Assembly (NCBI GenBank): GCA_018667355.1
Contig: JABIVC010000016.1
Coordinates: 1-64,000 of the forward strand
Direction of reading: 5' to 3'
DNA length: 64,000 nucleotides
DNA from: Gammaproteobacteria bacterium
GTDB lineage: Bacteria > Pseudomonadota > Gammaproteobacteria > GCA-002705445 > GCA-002716945
Shown: piece by piece, positions 1-8,921 of the stretch
Numbering within the stretch: the stretch's first letter is position 1
Layout of the letters: each line of letters opens with the position of its first letter
Position numbers and translations under genes: made by a program
The notes under the pieces: model-generated
Seen by the model: the letters and a program-made list of their open reading frames with translations, nothing else
The model's database searches: none
Told to the model about the DNA's origin: nothing

Positions 1-57
1 ATGTTTTCTTTCTTGTGTAGATTATACTAAAAGAAATAATAAATTCATCATAAATTT

Positions 58-131
58 GCGTCTGTAGCTCAGTTGGATAGAGCATTAGCTTCCGAAGCTA
101 AAGGTCAGAAGTTCGAATCTTCTCAGGCGCT
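58..131 (+). tRNA. tRNA-Arg (anticodon CCG)
   Basis: Cloverleaf read by eye: acceptor GCGTCTG/CAGGCGC, D arm AGCTCAGTTGGATAGAGC, anticodon loop TTCCGAA, T arm AGAAG-TTCGAAT-CTTCT. No encoded CCA. Confidence 0.93.
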
Positions 132-978
132 AACCAATTCTTTCTGCTGCAATTATTGTATTCTCGATTAGAGCGCAGACAGTCATAGGCCCAACACCAC
201 CAGGTACCGGAGTTATAGCTGATGCTTTTTGTGATGCAGATTCAAAATCAACATCACCACATAGTTTCCCATCTATATTATGAATCCCAACATCAATAAC
301 AATACAGTTTTCAGGTATTTGATCACCATTAATAAATTTAGGTATTCCTACAGCAACTATTATAACATCTGCATCTGCCAATTTAGCATTTAGATCTTTT
401 GTGCGAGAATGGCACATTGTTACTGTGGCATTTTGCTGTAGACACAATATCGCCACAGGTTTACCAACAATATTTGATCTACCAACTACAGTAACATTTT
501 TACCGCTTAGATCTGTACCAGTCGATGCTAACATTTGCATTATTCCTTTTGGTGTACATGAAACTAATGTATCTTCACCTAAAAATAATTTTCCTACATT
601 TGTTGGCGTGAACCCATCAACATCTTTTGATGGATCAATTCTATTCAAAACTTTTGCGACAGCGATATGATCAGGTAATGGCAATTGGACTATAACTCCA
701 TGTATATTCTTATCAAGATTAATTTTATCTATTTGATTTAATACCTCTTCTTCTGTAACAGTTGCTTCAAATCTGAGTACATCAGATTGAATACCAGCTT
801 TAACAGCAAATTTTTCTTTTTGAGCAACATAACTAGCAGATGCTTTCATTTCACCCACTAATATAACAATTAACTTTGGTTTGATATTGTTCTTATTCAG
901 TTCTAATACTTTATTCTTAAGATCTGTTGATAATATATTTTCAGCAACTTCTCTTCCGCTTATTACTTTAGCGACCAT
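130..978 (-). CDS. folD: Bifunctional methylenetetrahydrofolate dehydrogenase/cyclohydrolase FolD
   Basis: Motifs VQLPLPDHI, DVDGFTPTNVGKL, GRSNIVGKP, TPVPGGVGPMT. Confidence 0.96.
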   Translation of the reverse strand: MVAKVISGREVAENILSTDLKNKVLELNKNNIKPKLIVILVGEMKASASYVAQKEKFAVKAGIQSDVLRFEATVTEEEVLNQIDKINLDKNIHGVIVQLPLPDHIAVAKVLNRIDPSKDVDGFTPTNVGKLFLGEDTLVSCTPKGIMQMLASTGTDLSGKNVTVVGRSNIVGKPVAILCLQQNATVTMCHSRTKDLNAKLADADVIIVAVGIPKFINGDQIPENCIVIDVGIHNIDGKLCGDVDFESASQKASAITPVPGGVGPMTVCALIENTIIAAERIG

Positions 979-995
979 TTTTTTCTCCTATAAAA

Positions 996-1610
996 TCAGT
1001 TTAACCTTTCTTTATCCGTTAAAAGCTGGACAACATCATATAATTCTTGATATGAACTAACATGAGAACCGCTAGTTTTGTATTTACCATTTATAACTAA
1101 AGCTGGCACAGAGTTAATCTGGTATTGATTAGCCAATCTAGATGCTTTTTTAATACGAATTTCTGTACCAAATGATTCCAAAATACTAAGAAATTTATCA
1201 GCATCATAACCCTCATCTTTGATAAAATTATAAAGTTTTTCTTTTGTATCTAATCTATTACCATTAACATGTATTTCGGCAAAAACCTTCTCATGAAGAT
1301 TATCATCTAACTTCATCTGTTGTAGTGCATAGTATGCTTTAGCATGTAGCGCCCATGAATCCCTAAGCGCTACTGGAACCTTAATTAAAATTGTATCTTT
1401 GTCTAGATTTGACTCTATATCATTTATTGTTGGTTCAAGACTATAACAATGCGGGCAGCCGTACCAAAAAAACTCATATATAACAATCTTGTCACTTTCA
1501 GTTTGTTTTTGGTTAGAGATTTGAACGTACTTTTGTGAGGAGTCTGATGAAATAGCAAGGCTACTGATGGTTAATGCTAAAAAAATTGATATAAATGACA
1601 ATGTTCTCAT
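996..1610 (-). CDS. dsbA: Thiol:disulfide interchange protein DsbA
   Basis: Signal peptide, FFWYGCPHCYSLEP active site, SVPALVINGKY. Confidence 0.9.
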   Translation of the reverse strand: MRTLSFISIFLALTISSLAISSDSSQKYVQISNQKQTESDKIVIYEFFWYGCPHCYSLEPTINDIESNLDKDTILIKVPVALRDSWALHAKAYYALQQMKLDDNLHEKVFAEIHVNGNRLDTKEKLYNFIKDEGYDADKFLSILESFGTEIRIKKASRLANQYQINSVPALVINGKYKTSGSHVSSYQELYDVVQLLTDKERLN

Positions 1611-2224
1611 TAATGTAATCCCTGAATATACTGTGCTACTGATTTCATTTCATTATCTGTCATACGATGAACTATATTCCTCATCATTTTATTTGAATCA
1701 TTTGATCGAATATCTTTTTGGAAATTTTTAAGCTGTAAATAGACATACTCAGCATGTTGACCAGATAAGACTGGTATAGCTGCTGGTCCATTACCATCTC
1801 CATTTGGTCCATGGCATGCAATACAAGCTTGAATTTTATATTCCATATTACCACCTCTGTAAATATTCTGGCCGAGCTTAAAAGATTTATCGGCTGTAGT
1901 CCCTATAGATTTACTAAGGGATGAATAATAAGCTGAAAGGTCATCAATATCTTCACTAGAAAGAGCAACCGATATACCATACATGATTGCATTATTTCTT
2001 TTGCCATCTGGGCCTTTTTTAAATTCATGTAATTGAGCTGATAAATATGACTCATGCTGACCTGCTAATTTTGGCCACACTGGACTAGGGCTAACTCCTG
2101 CTTCACCATGACAAGCCACACATGTTATGCTTTTCTCTTTGCCCTTTGCTATATCTCCTGCTTGAATATTGGCGGAAAATATGATTAAAAGTGATATTTT
2201 AGTATATAGCGATAATTTATTCAT
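1610..2224 (-). CDS. Diheme cytochrome c4-type protein
   Basis: Signal peptide and two CxxCH motifs (CVACHG, CIACHG); gene order with dsbA and polA. Confidence 0.9.
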   Translation of the reverse strand: MNKLSLYTKISLLIIFSANIQAGDIAKGKEKSITCVACHGEAGVSPSPVWPKLAGQHESYLSAQLHEFKKGPDGKRNNAIMYGISVALSSEDIDDLSAYYSSLSKSIGTTADKSFKLGQNIYRGGNMEYKIQACIACHGPNGDGNGPAAIPVLSGQHAEYVYLQLKNFQKDIRSNDSNKMMRNIVHRMTDNEMKSVAQYIQGLH

Positions 2225-2279
2225 AACTCAGCAAACATTATATAGCATCATAATGATACTTCAAATCATCTCTTTGATT

Positions 2280-4976
2280 TTAATGTGCTTTATCCCAATT
2301 ATTCCCTATGCCAACATCAACTATTAGTGGAACAGCCAGTTTATAGCAGCTAGCCATTAGCTCGTTTATTTTGAGGCTAGCTTCATTTACAAAAGTATCC
2401 TCAACCTCAAATACCAGCTCATCATGTACTTGCATAATCATCTGTGCAGGGCAATCTGAATCATGAATCCATTTATCTATATTTATCATGGCAATTTTAA
2501 GTATATCTGCTGCCGTTCCTTGTATTGGTGCATTAATAGCTGTTCTTTCTGCTGCACTTCTAATTTGAAAATTATTATGGGTAATATTAGGGACATATAT
2601 TCGTCTACCTAGGGTTGTTGAAACATAACCATTCTTTTTAGCTTCAACTTTAAGTTTATCCATGAATTCTTTAATTCCCTCATATCTTAGAAAATATTTA
2701 TCTATGTAGTCTTTAGCAGAACCATTGTCCACCTTTAATTGTTTGCTTAAACCATATGAAGAGATTCCGTAAATCAAACCAAAGTTAATAGCTTTAGCTG
2801 CTCTTCTCTGCTCTTCACTTGGCTCACCTTTTAGAGAAAATACTTCTTTGGCTGTCGATGAATGTACATCTTCATTATTCATGAAACTCATAAGTAAATT
2901 TTTATCTTGCGAAAGATGCGCCATAACCCTTAACTCTATCTGAGAATAATCAGCTGAAATTATCTTATAACCCTTTTTAGCAATAAATGTTTTTCTAATA
3001 TTTCTACCATCATTTGTCTTGATTGGAATATTCTGAAGGTTAGGGTTAGACGATGATAGTCTTCCAGTAATAGTAATCGTTTGATTATATGATGTATGCA
3101 GCCTCTTAGTAATCTTATTAATTTGTTTACCTAGTTTATCCGTATAGGTATTCTTAAGTTTCATTAAATTTCTAAATTGTAAAATTAGTTTAGGAAGTTC
3201 ATGCATAAGAGATAACTCTTCCATTACTTCTTCATTTGTAGAAGGCTGCCCTTTAGGCGTTTTCTTAATCACTGGTAATTTTAAATCATTATAAAATATT
3301 TCTTGTATTTGCTTAGGTGAACTAATATTAAATTCTTTTTTGGCATGCTTATAAACATTTTTCTCGATCTCTTCAATTCTATTTGAGAGATTTCTACTTT
3401 GCCTATCAAGACTTTTTGCATCTATCATTACACCATTTTGCTCAATATTAGAAATAACTTTGACAAGAGGTAACTCTATCTCCTTATATAAATCAGACTG
3501 GTATTTAAGTGTTGAAAGCTTATTAGATAGATATAAATATAGTCTGAGTGTTATATCTGCGTCCTCACAAGCATACAATAATGCTTCATCCACGCTTACT
3601 TCAGAGAAGTTTTTTTGCTTAGCGCCAGAGCCTACAATATCCTTATATTTGACAGTTGTATGATCTAGATAACGCTCAGCTAGACTATCAAGATCATGCT
3701 TCCTTGAAGAATTATATATATAAGAAAGAATCATCGTATCTTCTATCTGACAATCAAAAATGATGCCATATTTATGCAGTACATTCATATCATATTTCAG
3801 GTTTTGACCTATAACTTTTATATCCCTAATAGAGAAAAGATCTTTAAGGTATTCATAAATCTTTTCTTTTCTCATCTTAATATTATTTTTAGAATCATCA
3901 TGGTTAATAGGTATGTAAAATGACTCTTGCTCCTTATAAGAAAATGATAAACCGACAACCTCAGCTTCTATTGAATCCAAAGATGTCGTTTCAGTATCGA
4001 ATGAAAATAGTTTAATCTTTTTTAAGTTATCAACTAGCTTGATAAAATCTTTCTCATTATTAATAAGATTATATGAGGATTTTTTATTCTCTTTTTTTTC
4101 ACTTTCTTTGATTGAAAAGTTATTAGCTATACTTTTAAGCTCATATTTTGAGGATATTTCAGATAGCATCTTCTCATCCCTATTACTAATAATATAACTA
4201 TTTAAATTCAACTCAATGTCAACATCCGTTTTTAGTTTAATTAATTTTTTAGCTAACCTTATTGTTTCAGATGAATTTCTTAAATTTTCTTGAACTTTAC
4301 CCTTAAGATCATCAATATTTTTAATGATTCCATCAATGGATTTATACTTGTCTAATAGTCTTGCAGCTGTTTTTGGCCCAACCTTATCTACGCCGGGTAT
4401 ATTATCGGATGTATCTCCTACTAACACTAAATAATCAAATATCTTTTTTGGGTGGACTCCAAATTTTTTTATAACTCCCTCGATGTCTAGTTTCTTTTCA
4501 TCCATGCTATTGATAAGTGTCACATTCTTATTTACCAATTGAGCTAAATCTTTATCGCCGGAAGAAATAATAACTTCCACTTTTTCTCCATAATCAACAT
4601 TGGCTAATGTACCTATTACATCATCTGCCTCAACATCAGGTACCTGTAAAATTTTGATGCCTAAGCTCTGAATAAACTGCATAATTGGTAAAACCTGTTC
4701 TGATAACTCTGCAGGCATTGAAGACCTATTTGCCTTATAACCTTCATAGATCTTATGCCTAAAATTCTTGCCTTTAGCATCAAATATTACACATAAATAT
4801 TTTGGGTTATGTAGTCTGATTAATTTAGAAAGCATGTTGGTGACACCATAAATAGCTCCAGTATGGTTACCTTTGGCATTTTTTAGGTGTGGTAAAGCAT
4901 AAAAAGCTCTATATATATATGATGAGCCGTCTACTAATACAAAATTATTTACATTTTTATCAACCAAAACACCCAA
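2280..4976 (-). CDS. polA: DNA polymerase I
   Basis: 898 aa; 5' exonuclease domain, DEDD-type 3' exonuclease residues (FDTETTSL, NLKYDMNVL, YACEDAD), polymerase motifs SADYSQIELRVMAHLS and QVHDELVFEV. Confidence 0.97.
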   Translation of the reverse strand: MGVLVDKNVNNFVLVDGSSYIYRAFYALPHLKNAKGNHTGAIYGVTNMLSKLIRLHNPKYLCVIFDAKGKNFRHKIYEGYKANRSSMPAELSEQVLPIMQFIQSLGIKILQVPDVEADDVIGTLANVDYGEKVEVIISSGDKDLAQLVNKNVTLINSMDEKKLDIEGVIKKFGVHPKKIFDYLVLVGDTSDNIPGVDKVGPKTAARLLDKYKSIDGIIKNIDDLKGKVQENLRNSSETIRLAKKLIKLKTDVDIELNLNSYIISNRDEKMLSEISSKYELKSIANNFSIKESEKKENKKSSYNLINNEKDFIKLVDNLKKIKLFSFDTETTSLDSIEAEVVGLSFSYKEQESFYIPINHDDSKNNIKMRKEKIYEYLKDLFSIRDIKVIGQNLKYDMNVLHKYGIIFDCQIEDTMILSYIYNSSRKHDLDSLAERYLDHTTVKYKDIVGSGAKQKNFSEVSVDEALLYACEDADITLRLYLYLSNKLSTLKYQSDLYKEIELPLVKVISNIEQNGVMIDAKSLDRQSRNLSNRIEEIEKNVYKHAKKEFNISSPKQIQEIFYNDLKLPVIKKTPKGQPSTNEEVMEELSLMHELPKLILQFRNLMKLKNTYTDKLGKQINKITKRLHTSYNQTITITGRLSSSNPNLQNIPIKTNDGRNIRKTFIAKKGYKIISADYSQIELRVMAHLSQDKNLLMSFMNNEDVHSSTAKEVFSLKGEPSEEQRRAAKAINFGLIYGISSYGLSKQLKVDNGSAKDYIDKYFLRYEGIKEFMDKLKVEAKKNGYVSTTLGRRIYVPNITHNNFQIRSAAERTAINAPIQGTAADILKIAMINIDKWIHDSDCPAQMIMQVHDELVFEVEDTFVNEASLKINELMASCYKLAVPLIVDVGIGNNWDKAH

Positions 4977-5032
4977 ACCTATGTTAAGTTTATTTCATTC
5001 AAAAGTTATAACTTAAAATAATTGAAATAGCT

Positions 5033-5968
5033 ATGTCTGTATATACTAAAATTACTGAAGATGAACTAACTAAGCACCTATTGAGGTATTCCATAGGGAC
5101 AGCAAGAAGTATTACTGGTATCTCTGATGGAATTGAAAACACTAACTACCTACTTAAAACTAATCAAAATGAGTTTATATTTACAATTTTTGAGAATATT
5201 AACGAAAAAGATGTAGATCAATATTTAAATTTTATGAACCATCTAAGCCAAAAGGGGTTGTTATGCCCAAATGTTTTGAAAACAAATAATAATGAATTAT
5301 CTTTATTAATTAATGGTAAACCATCCGCCATAATAGAAAAACTTAGTGGCAAATCTATAATAGATACCGATACAAATAGTTGTATGCTAATAGGCAGCTT
5401 ACTATCAAAATTTCACGTATATGGATTAGATTTTCCACAAAATATCAAAAATTCAAGAGGTATTCAATGGTGTAGAGATTCATATGGAAGATTAAAAACG
5501 GTTATAGAGAGTCATCAATCAGAACTAATTGAACAGGCAATTAGTATACAGGAGGAATTTTTAAGACAAGAGTTGCCAATGGGCACAATTCATGCAGATT
5601 TATTTAGAGATAATGTATTATTTAATAACAAAAATATTTCTGGAATGATAGACTTTTATTATTCTTGTCGTGGATTTTTAATATATGACCTAGCTGTTGT
5701 GATTAATGATTGGTGTACTGCTGCAGATGGAAAAATAATAACTGAAAAATATACTAAATTACTATCAGCATATATAAAAAATAGAAATATTTTAGATATA
5801 GAAAAAAAATACTGGGGCCATGCATTAGTATCATCAGCATTAAGATTCTATTTATCTAGACTTTTAGATTTACATTTTCCCAAGATTGGTGAGATGACAC
5901 ATATAAAAGACCCTGCAGTTTTTGAGAATATACTCAAAGATAGGATTAATACATCTTATCAAATTTAA
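5033..5968 (+). CDS. thrB: Homoserine kinase (ThrB, choline/aminoglycoside kinase fold)
   Basis: SDGIENTNYLL and GTIHADLFRDNVLF motifs. Confidence 0.85.
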   Translation: MSVYTKITEDELTKHLLRYSIGTARSITGISDGIENTNYLLKTNQNEFIFTIFENINEKDVDQYLNFMNHLSQKGLLCPNVLKTNNNELSLLINGKPSAIIEKLSGKSIIDTDTNSCMLIGSLLSKFHVYGLDFPQNIKNSRGIQWCRDSYGRLKTVIESHQSELIEQAISIQEEFLRQELPMGTIHADLFRDNVLFNNKNISGMIDFYYSCRGFLIYDLAVVINDWCTAADGKIITEKYTKLLSAYIKNRNILDIEKKYWGHALVSSALRFYLSRLLDLHFPKIGEMTHIKDPAVFENILKDRINTSYQI

Positions 5969-5970
5969 GT

Positions 5971-6465
5971 ATGACTAATTTCAATAAAATCATTGATAAT
6001 TTAATAGAGAATATTAGTAATTTACTAATAGTTCTTCTTCTCTCAATGATAATGATGATTTTTATAAGTGTACTATTTAGATCTTTTTTTAATATAAACT
6101 TTATAGCTCTTCAAGAATTAGTTATGTATTTTCATGCTGCAATATTTATGTTTGGAATAGGATTAGCTTTGCGAGAAGATGCACATGTTAAAATAGATGT
6201 TATATATAGTACTTTATCTAGACAAATAAAATATTATATTTCTTTGGCTGGTATAATTTTATTTATTATACCAATGTCTATTTTTTTAATTTATATAAGT
6301 ATGGATATGACTATTCAATCATGGTCTATATTAGAAGGATCAAGCGAAGCAGGCGGTCTAAATCTAGTCTTCATCTTAAAATCAATTATTCCATTAACTG
6401 GATTATTAATTCTACTACTATCAATATCTCAGTTATTAAAAATAAATAAAGAGCATAAAAAATGA
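5971..6465 (+). CDS. dctQ: TRAP transporter small permease (DctQ-like)
   Basis: Four-TM small protein, LREDAHVKIDVIY motif, overlaps a DctM-like gene. Confidence 0.87.
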   Translation: MTNFNKIIDNLIENISNLLIVLLLSMIMMIFISVLFRSFFNINFIALQELVMYFHAAIFMFGIGLALREDAHVKIDVIYSTLSRQIKYYISLAGIILFIIPMSIFLIYISMDMTIQSWSILEGSSEAGGLNLVFILKSIIPLTGLLILLLSISQLLKINKEHKK

Positions 6466-7826
6466 GTATTGAAGTATTTGCAATATTATTCGTGCTCTTT
6501 ACATTTATTATACTTCTCTCAGGTATCCCTGTTGCGTTTGTTTTGTCTGGTAGTGCTCTAATATTCTCATCTATCGGGATAGTATTGGGGCTATTTGATT
6601 ATTCATTTCTACTTGCAATACCAAATAGGATTTTTGGTATAATGACAAACCAAAATTTACTAGCAGTTCCATTATTTATATTTATGGGCTTAGTCTTACA
6701 AAAAACTAAAATTGCTGAAGAGTTGCTAATTGCAATGAACTCGCTATATAGAAATACAAATGGGGGATTTGCCATCTCAGTTGTATTAGTTGGCGCATTA
6801 ATGGGTGCCAGTACTGGTATTGTTGGAGCAACAGTCATCACGTTAGGTTTACTCTCTCTTCCGATAATGATAAAAAATAATTATCCAAAAGAACTAGCCT
6901 GCGGTGTGATTTGTGCGTCTGGGACCTTAGGTCAAATAATTCCTCCTTCTTTAGTTTTGATATTATTAGCAGACGTTTTATCATCAGCTTATCAGCAGTC
7001 ACAATTGAATGCAGGAGTTTTTTCACCAGAAACTATAACTATTTCTGATTTATTTGCTGGTGCTATTTTACCAGGTTTACTGTTACCTACGATGTTTATA
7101 CTTTATATAAAATATGTGAATATTAATAATACTACTTCTTCAAATATCGAAAACAAAAGTGTTGGTGATATTAAATTTATTTCATCATTCCTGCCACCAT
7201 TGTTCTTAATAGTTATAGTCTTAGGTGCAATTATTTTTGGAGTTGCAACACCATCTGAGGCATCATCGATTGGCGCAATTGGGTCATTATTAATAGCCTT
7301 AACAAAAAGTAAGTTATCAATTAATATTATTAAGGAAACTTCAAGAGAAACAATTAAACTTACTAGCATGGTATTTCTAATACTTATTGGCGCAACATTT
7401 TTTTCATTAGTCTTTAGAGGCCTAGAAGGGGAAGAATTAATTCAAGGATTACTACATCATGGCCCTGAAGATAAATATACCTCGTTAATTATAACTCTAA
7501 GCATAATGTTCTTCCTGGGGTTTATTCTGGATTTTATAGAAATTATATTTATAATTATACCGCTGTTTGGGCCAGTACTTTTTTCTTTTGGCTTTGACCC
7601 TATTTGGGTTGGGATATTAATAGCAATGGTTTTACAAACTTCATTCTTGACACCTCCTTTTGGTTTCTCATTATTTTATTTGAGAGGGGTTGCCCCAAAA
7701 GAAATAGAAACTACCGATATATATAAAGGGGTTTTGCCATTTATAGTAATACAAATCATAGCAATTGTGCTAGTTTTTATATTCCCTGAGATTGCATTAC
7801 TTATCCCAGAATTAATCACAAAGTAG
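6462..7826 (+). CDS. dctM: TRAP transporter large permease (DctM-like)
   Basis: 454 aa polytopic; GTLGQIIPPSLVLILLAD, TPSEASSIGAIG, TPPFGFSLFYLRGVAP. Confidence 0.93.
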   Translation: MSIEVFAILFVLFTFIILLSGIPVAFVLSGSALIFSSIGIVLGLFDYSFLLAIPNRIFGIMTNQNLLAVPLFIFMGLVLQKTKIAEELLIAMNSLYRNTNGGFAISVVLVGALMGASTGIVGATVITLGLLSLPIMIKNNYPKELACGVICASGTLGQIIPPSLVLILLADVLSSAYQQSQLNAGVFSPETITISDLFAGAILPGLLLPTMFILYIKYVNINNTTSSNIENKSVGDIKFISSFLPPLFLIVIVLGAIIFGVATPSEASSIGAIGSLLIALTKSKLSINIIKETSRETIKLTSMVFLILIGATFFSLVFRGLEGEELIQGLLHHGPEDKYTSLIITLSIMFFLGFILDFIEIIFIIIPLFGPVLFSFGFDPIWVGILIAMVLQTSFLTPPFGFSLFYLRGVAPKEIETTDIYKGVLPFIVIQIIAIVLVFIFPEIALLIPELITK

Positions 7827-8903
7827 TTATCGTATATCTAAATAAGATTTATCTGAAATATCTGTCCAAGGAGTGACATTATCTTTAAACTTCATGTAAG
7901 AATTGTAAACTTCTTTTGTTATACTATCTGTTAAACTTATTTCTTTTAAAATTTCTTCAGATATTTTTTTTAGTGTAGATAAGACTTCATCTGGAAATCT
8001 TAAGATATTAATATTTTCTGATTTCAAAAACTGTAATGCAAGGTTATTTTTAGAAGTATAATCAGACAACATATCAAGATTAACTGCTTTACATGCAACA
8101 TCTATGATTAATTTTAAATCAGTTGGGAGACTATTATATTTATCTTTATTAATCATACACTCTATCGTTGGACCAGGCTCATGCCACCCAGGATAGTAAT
8201 AATATTTAGCTGCTTTGTGAAGTCCAAATGCCCTATCATTATAAGGCCCAACCCATTCTGTGGCATCTATCACACCAGTTTGTAGAGCAGTAAATATTTC
8301 TGATCCAGCAAGAGTAACGGGGGTTCCGCCAGCTCTTGAAAGAACCTCCCCGCCTAGCCCTGGTATTCTCATTTTGAGCCCCTTGAGATCATCTATTTTA
8401 TTAACTTTTCTGTTAAACCATCCTCCCATTTGCACGCCAGTGTTACCTGCTGGTCTAGGTATCAAGTTAAACTTGTTATATAATTTTTCCCATAGTTTAA
8501 TACCATCACCATAATAGAGCCATGCGTTCATTTCCTGAGAATTCATTCCAAACGGGACAGAGGAAAAGAATTGACAAGCTTGGCTTTTCCCTTTCCAGTA
8601 GTAAGCGCCTGAATGCCCTAGTTCTGCACCACCTTTAGATACAAAATCAAACACCTCAAGTGGAGGTACTAATTCATTAGCACCAAAAACTTTCACTGTT
8701 ATTCTATTATTAGATAGATTAGTAATAAGTTTAGCTAAATTTTCTGCTCCTACTCCTAAACCTGGAAAGTTTTTAGGCCAAGATGTAACCATCTTCCAAT
8801 TATATTCAGTTTTCTTTTTAGCATATGATGAATGGCTTGTAGCCAATAGTGATGTTAATGCTACTGTGCCTCCTAATGATTTTAAAAACTTTCTTCTTTT
8901 CAT
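7827..8903 (-). CDS. TRAP transporter substrate-binding protein (DctP/TakP-like)
   Basis: MKRRKFLKSLGG Tat-like signal; WVGPYNDRAFGLHKAAKYYYYPGWHEPG resembles TakP-type 2-oxoacid binding proteins. Confidence 0.88.
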   Translation of the reverse strand: MKRRKFLKSLGGTVALTSLLATSHSSYAKKKTEYNWKMVTSWPKNFPGLGVGAENLAKLITNLSNNRITVKVFGANELVPPLEVFDFVSKGGAELGHSGAYYWKGKSQACQFFSSVPFGMNSQEMNAWLYYGDGIKLWEKLYNKFNLIPRPAGNTGVQMGGWFNRKVNKIDDLKGLKMRIPGLGGEVLSRAGGTPVTLAGSEIFTALQTGVIDATEWVGPYNDRAFGLHKAAKYYYYPGWHEPGPTIECMINKDKYNSLPTDLKLIIDVACKAVNLDMLSDYTSKNNLALQFLKSENINILRFPDEVLSTLKKISEEILKEISLTDSITKEVYNSYMKFKDNVTPWTDISDKSYLDIR

Positions 8904-8921
8904 TTGTTTATTACTTTTATA

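Noticed and set aside
401-670. 89-aa + strand ORF inside folD
   Set aside because: Antisense to a clearly conserved gene; no independent coding evidence. The same applies to the other antisense ORFs inside polA, spoT, ilvA, trpD, rpoD, clpB and others.
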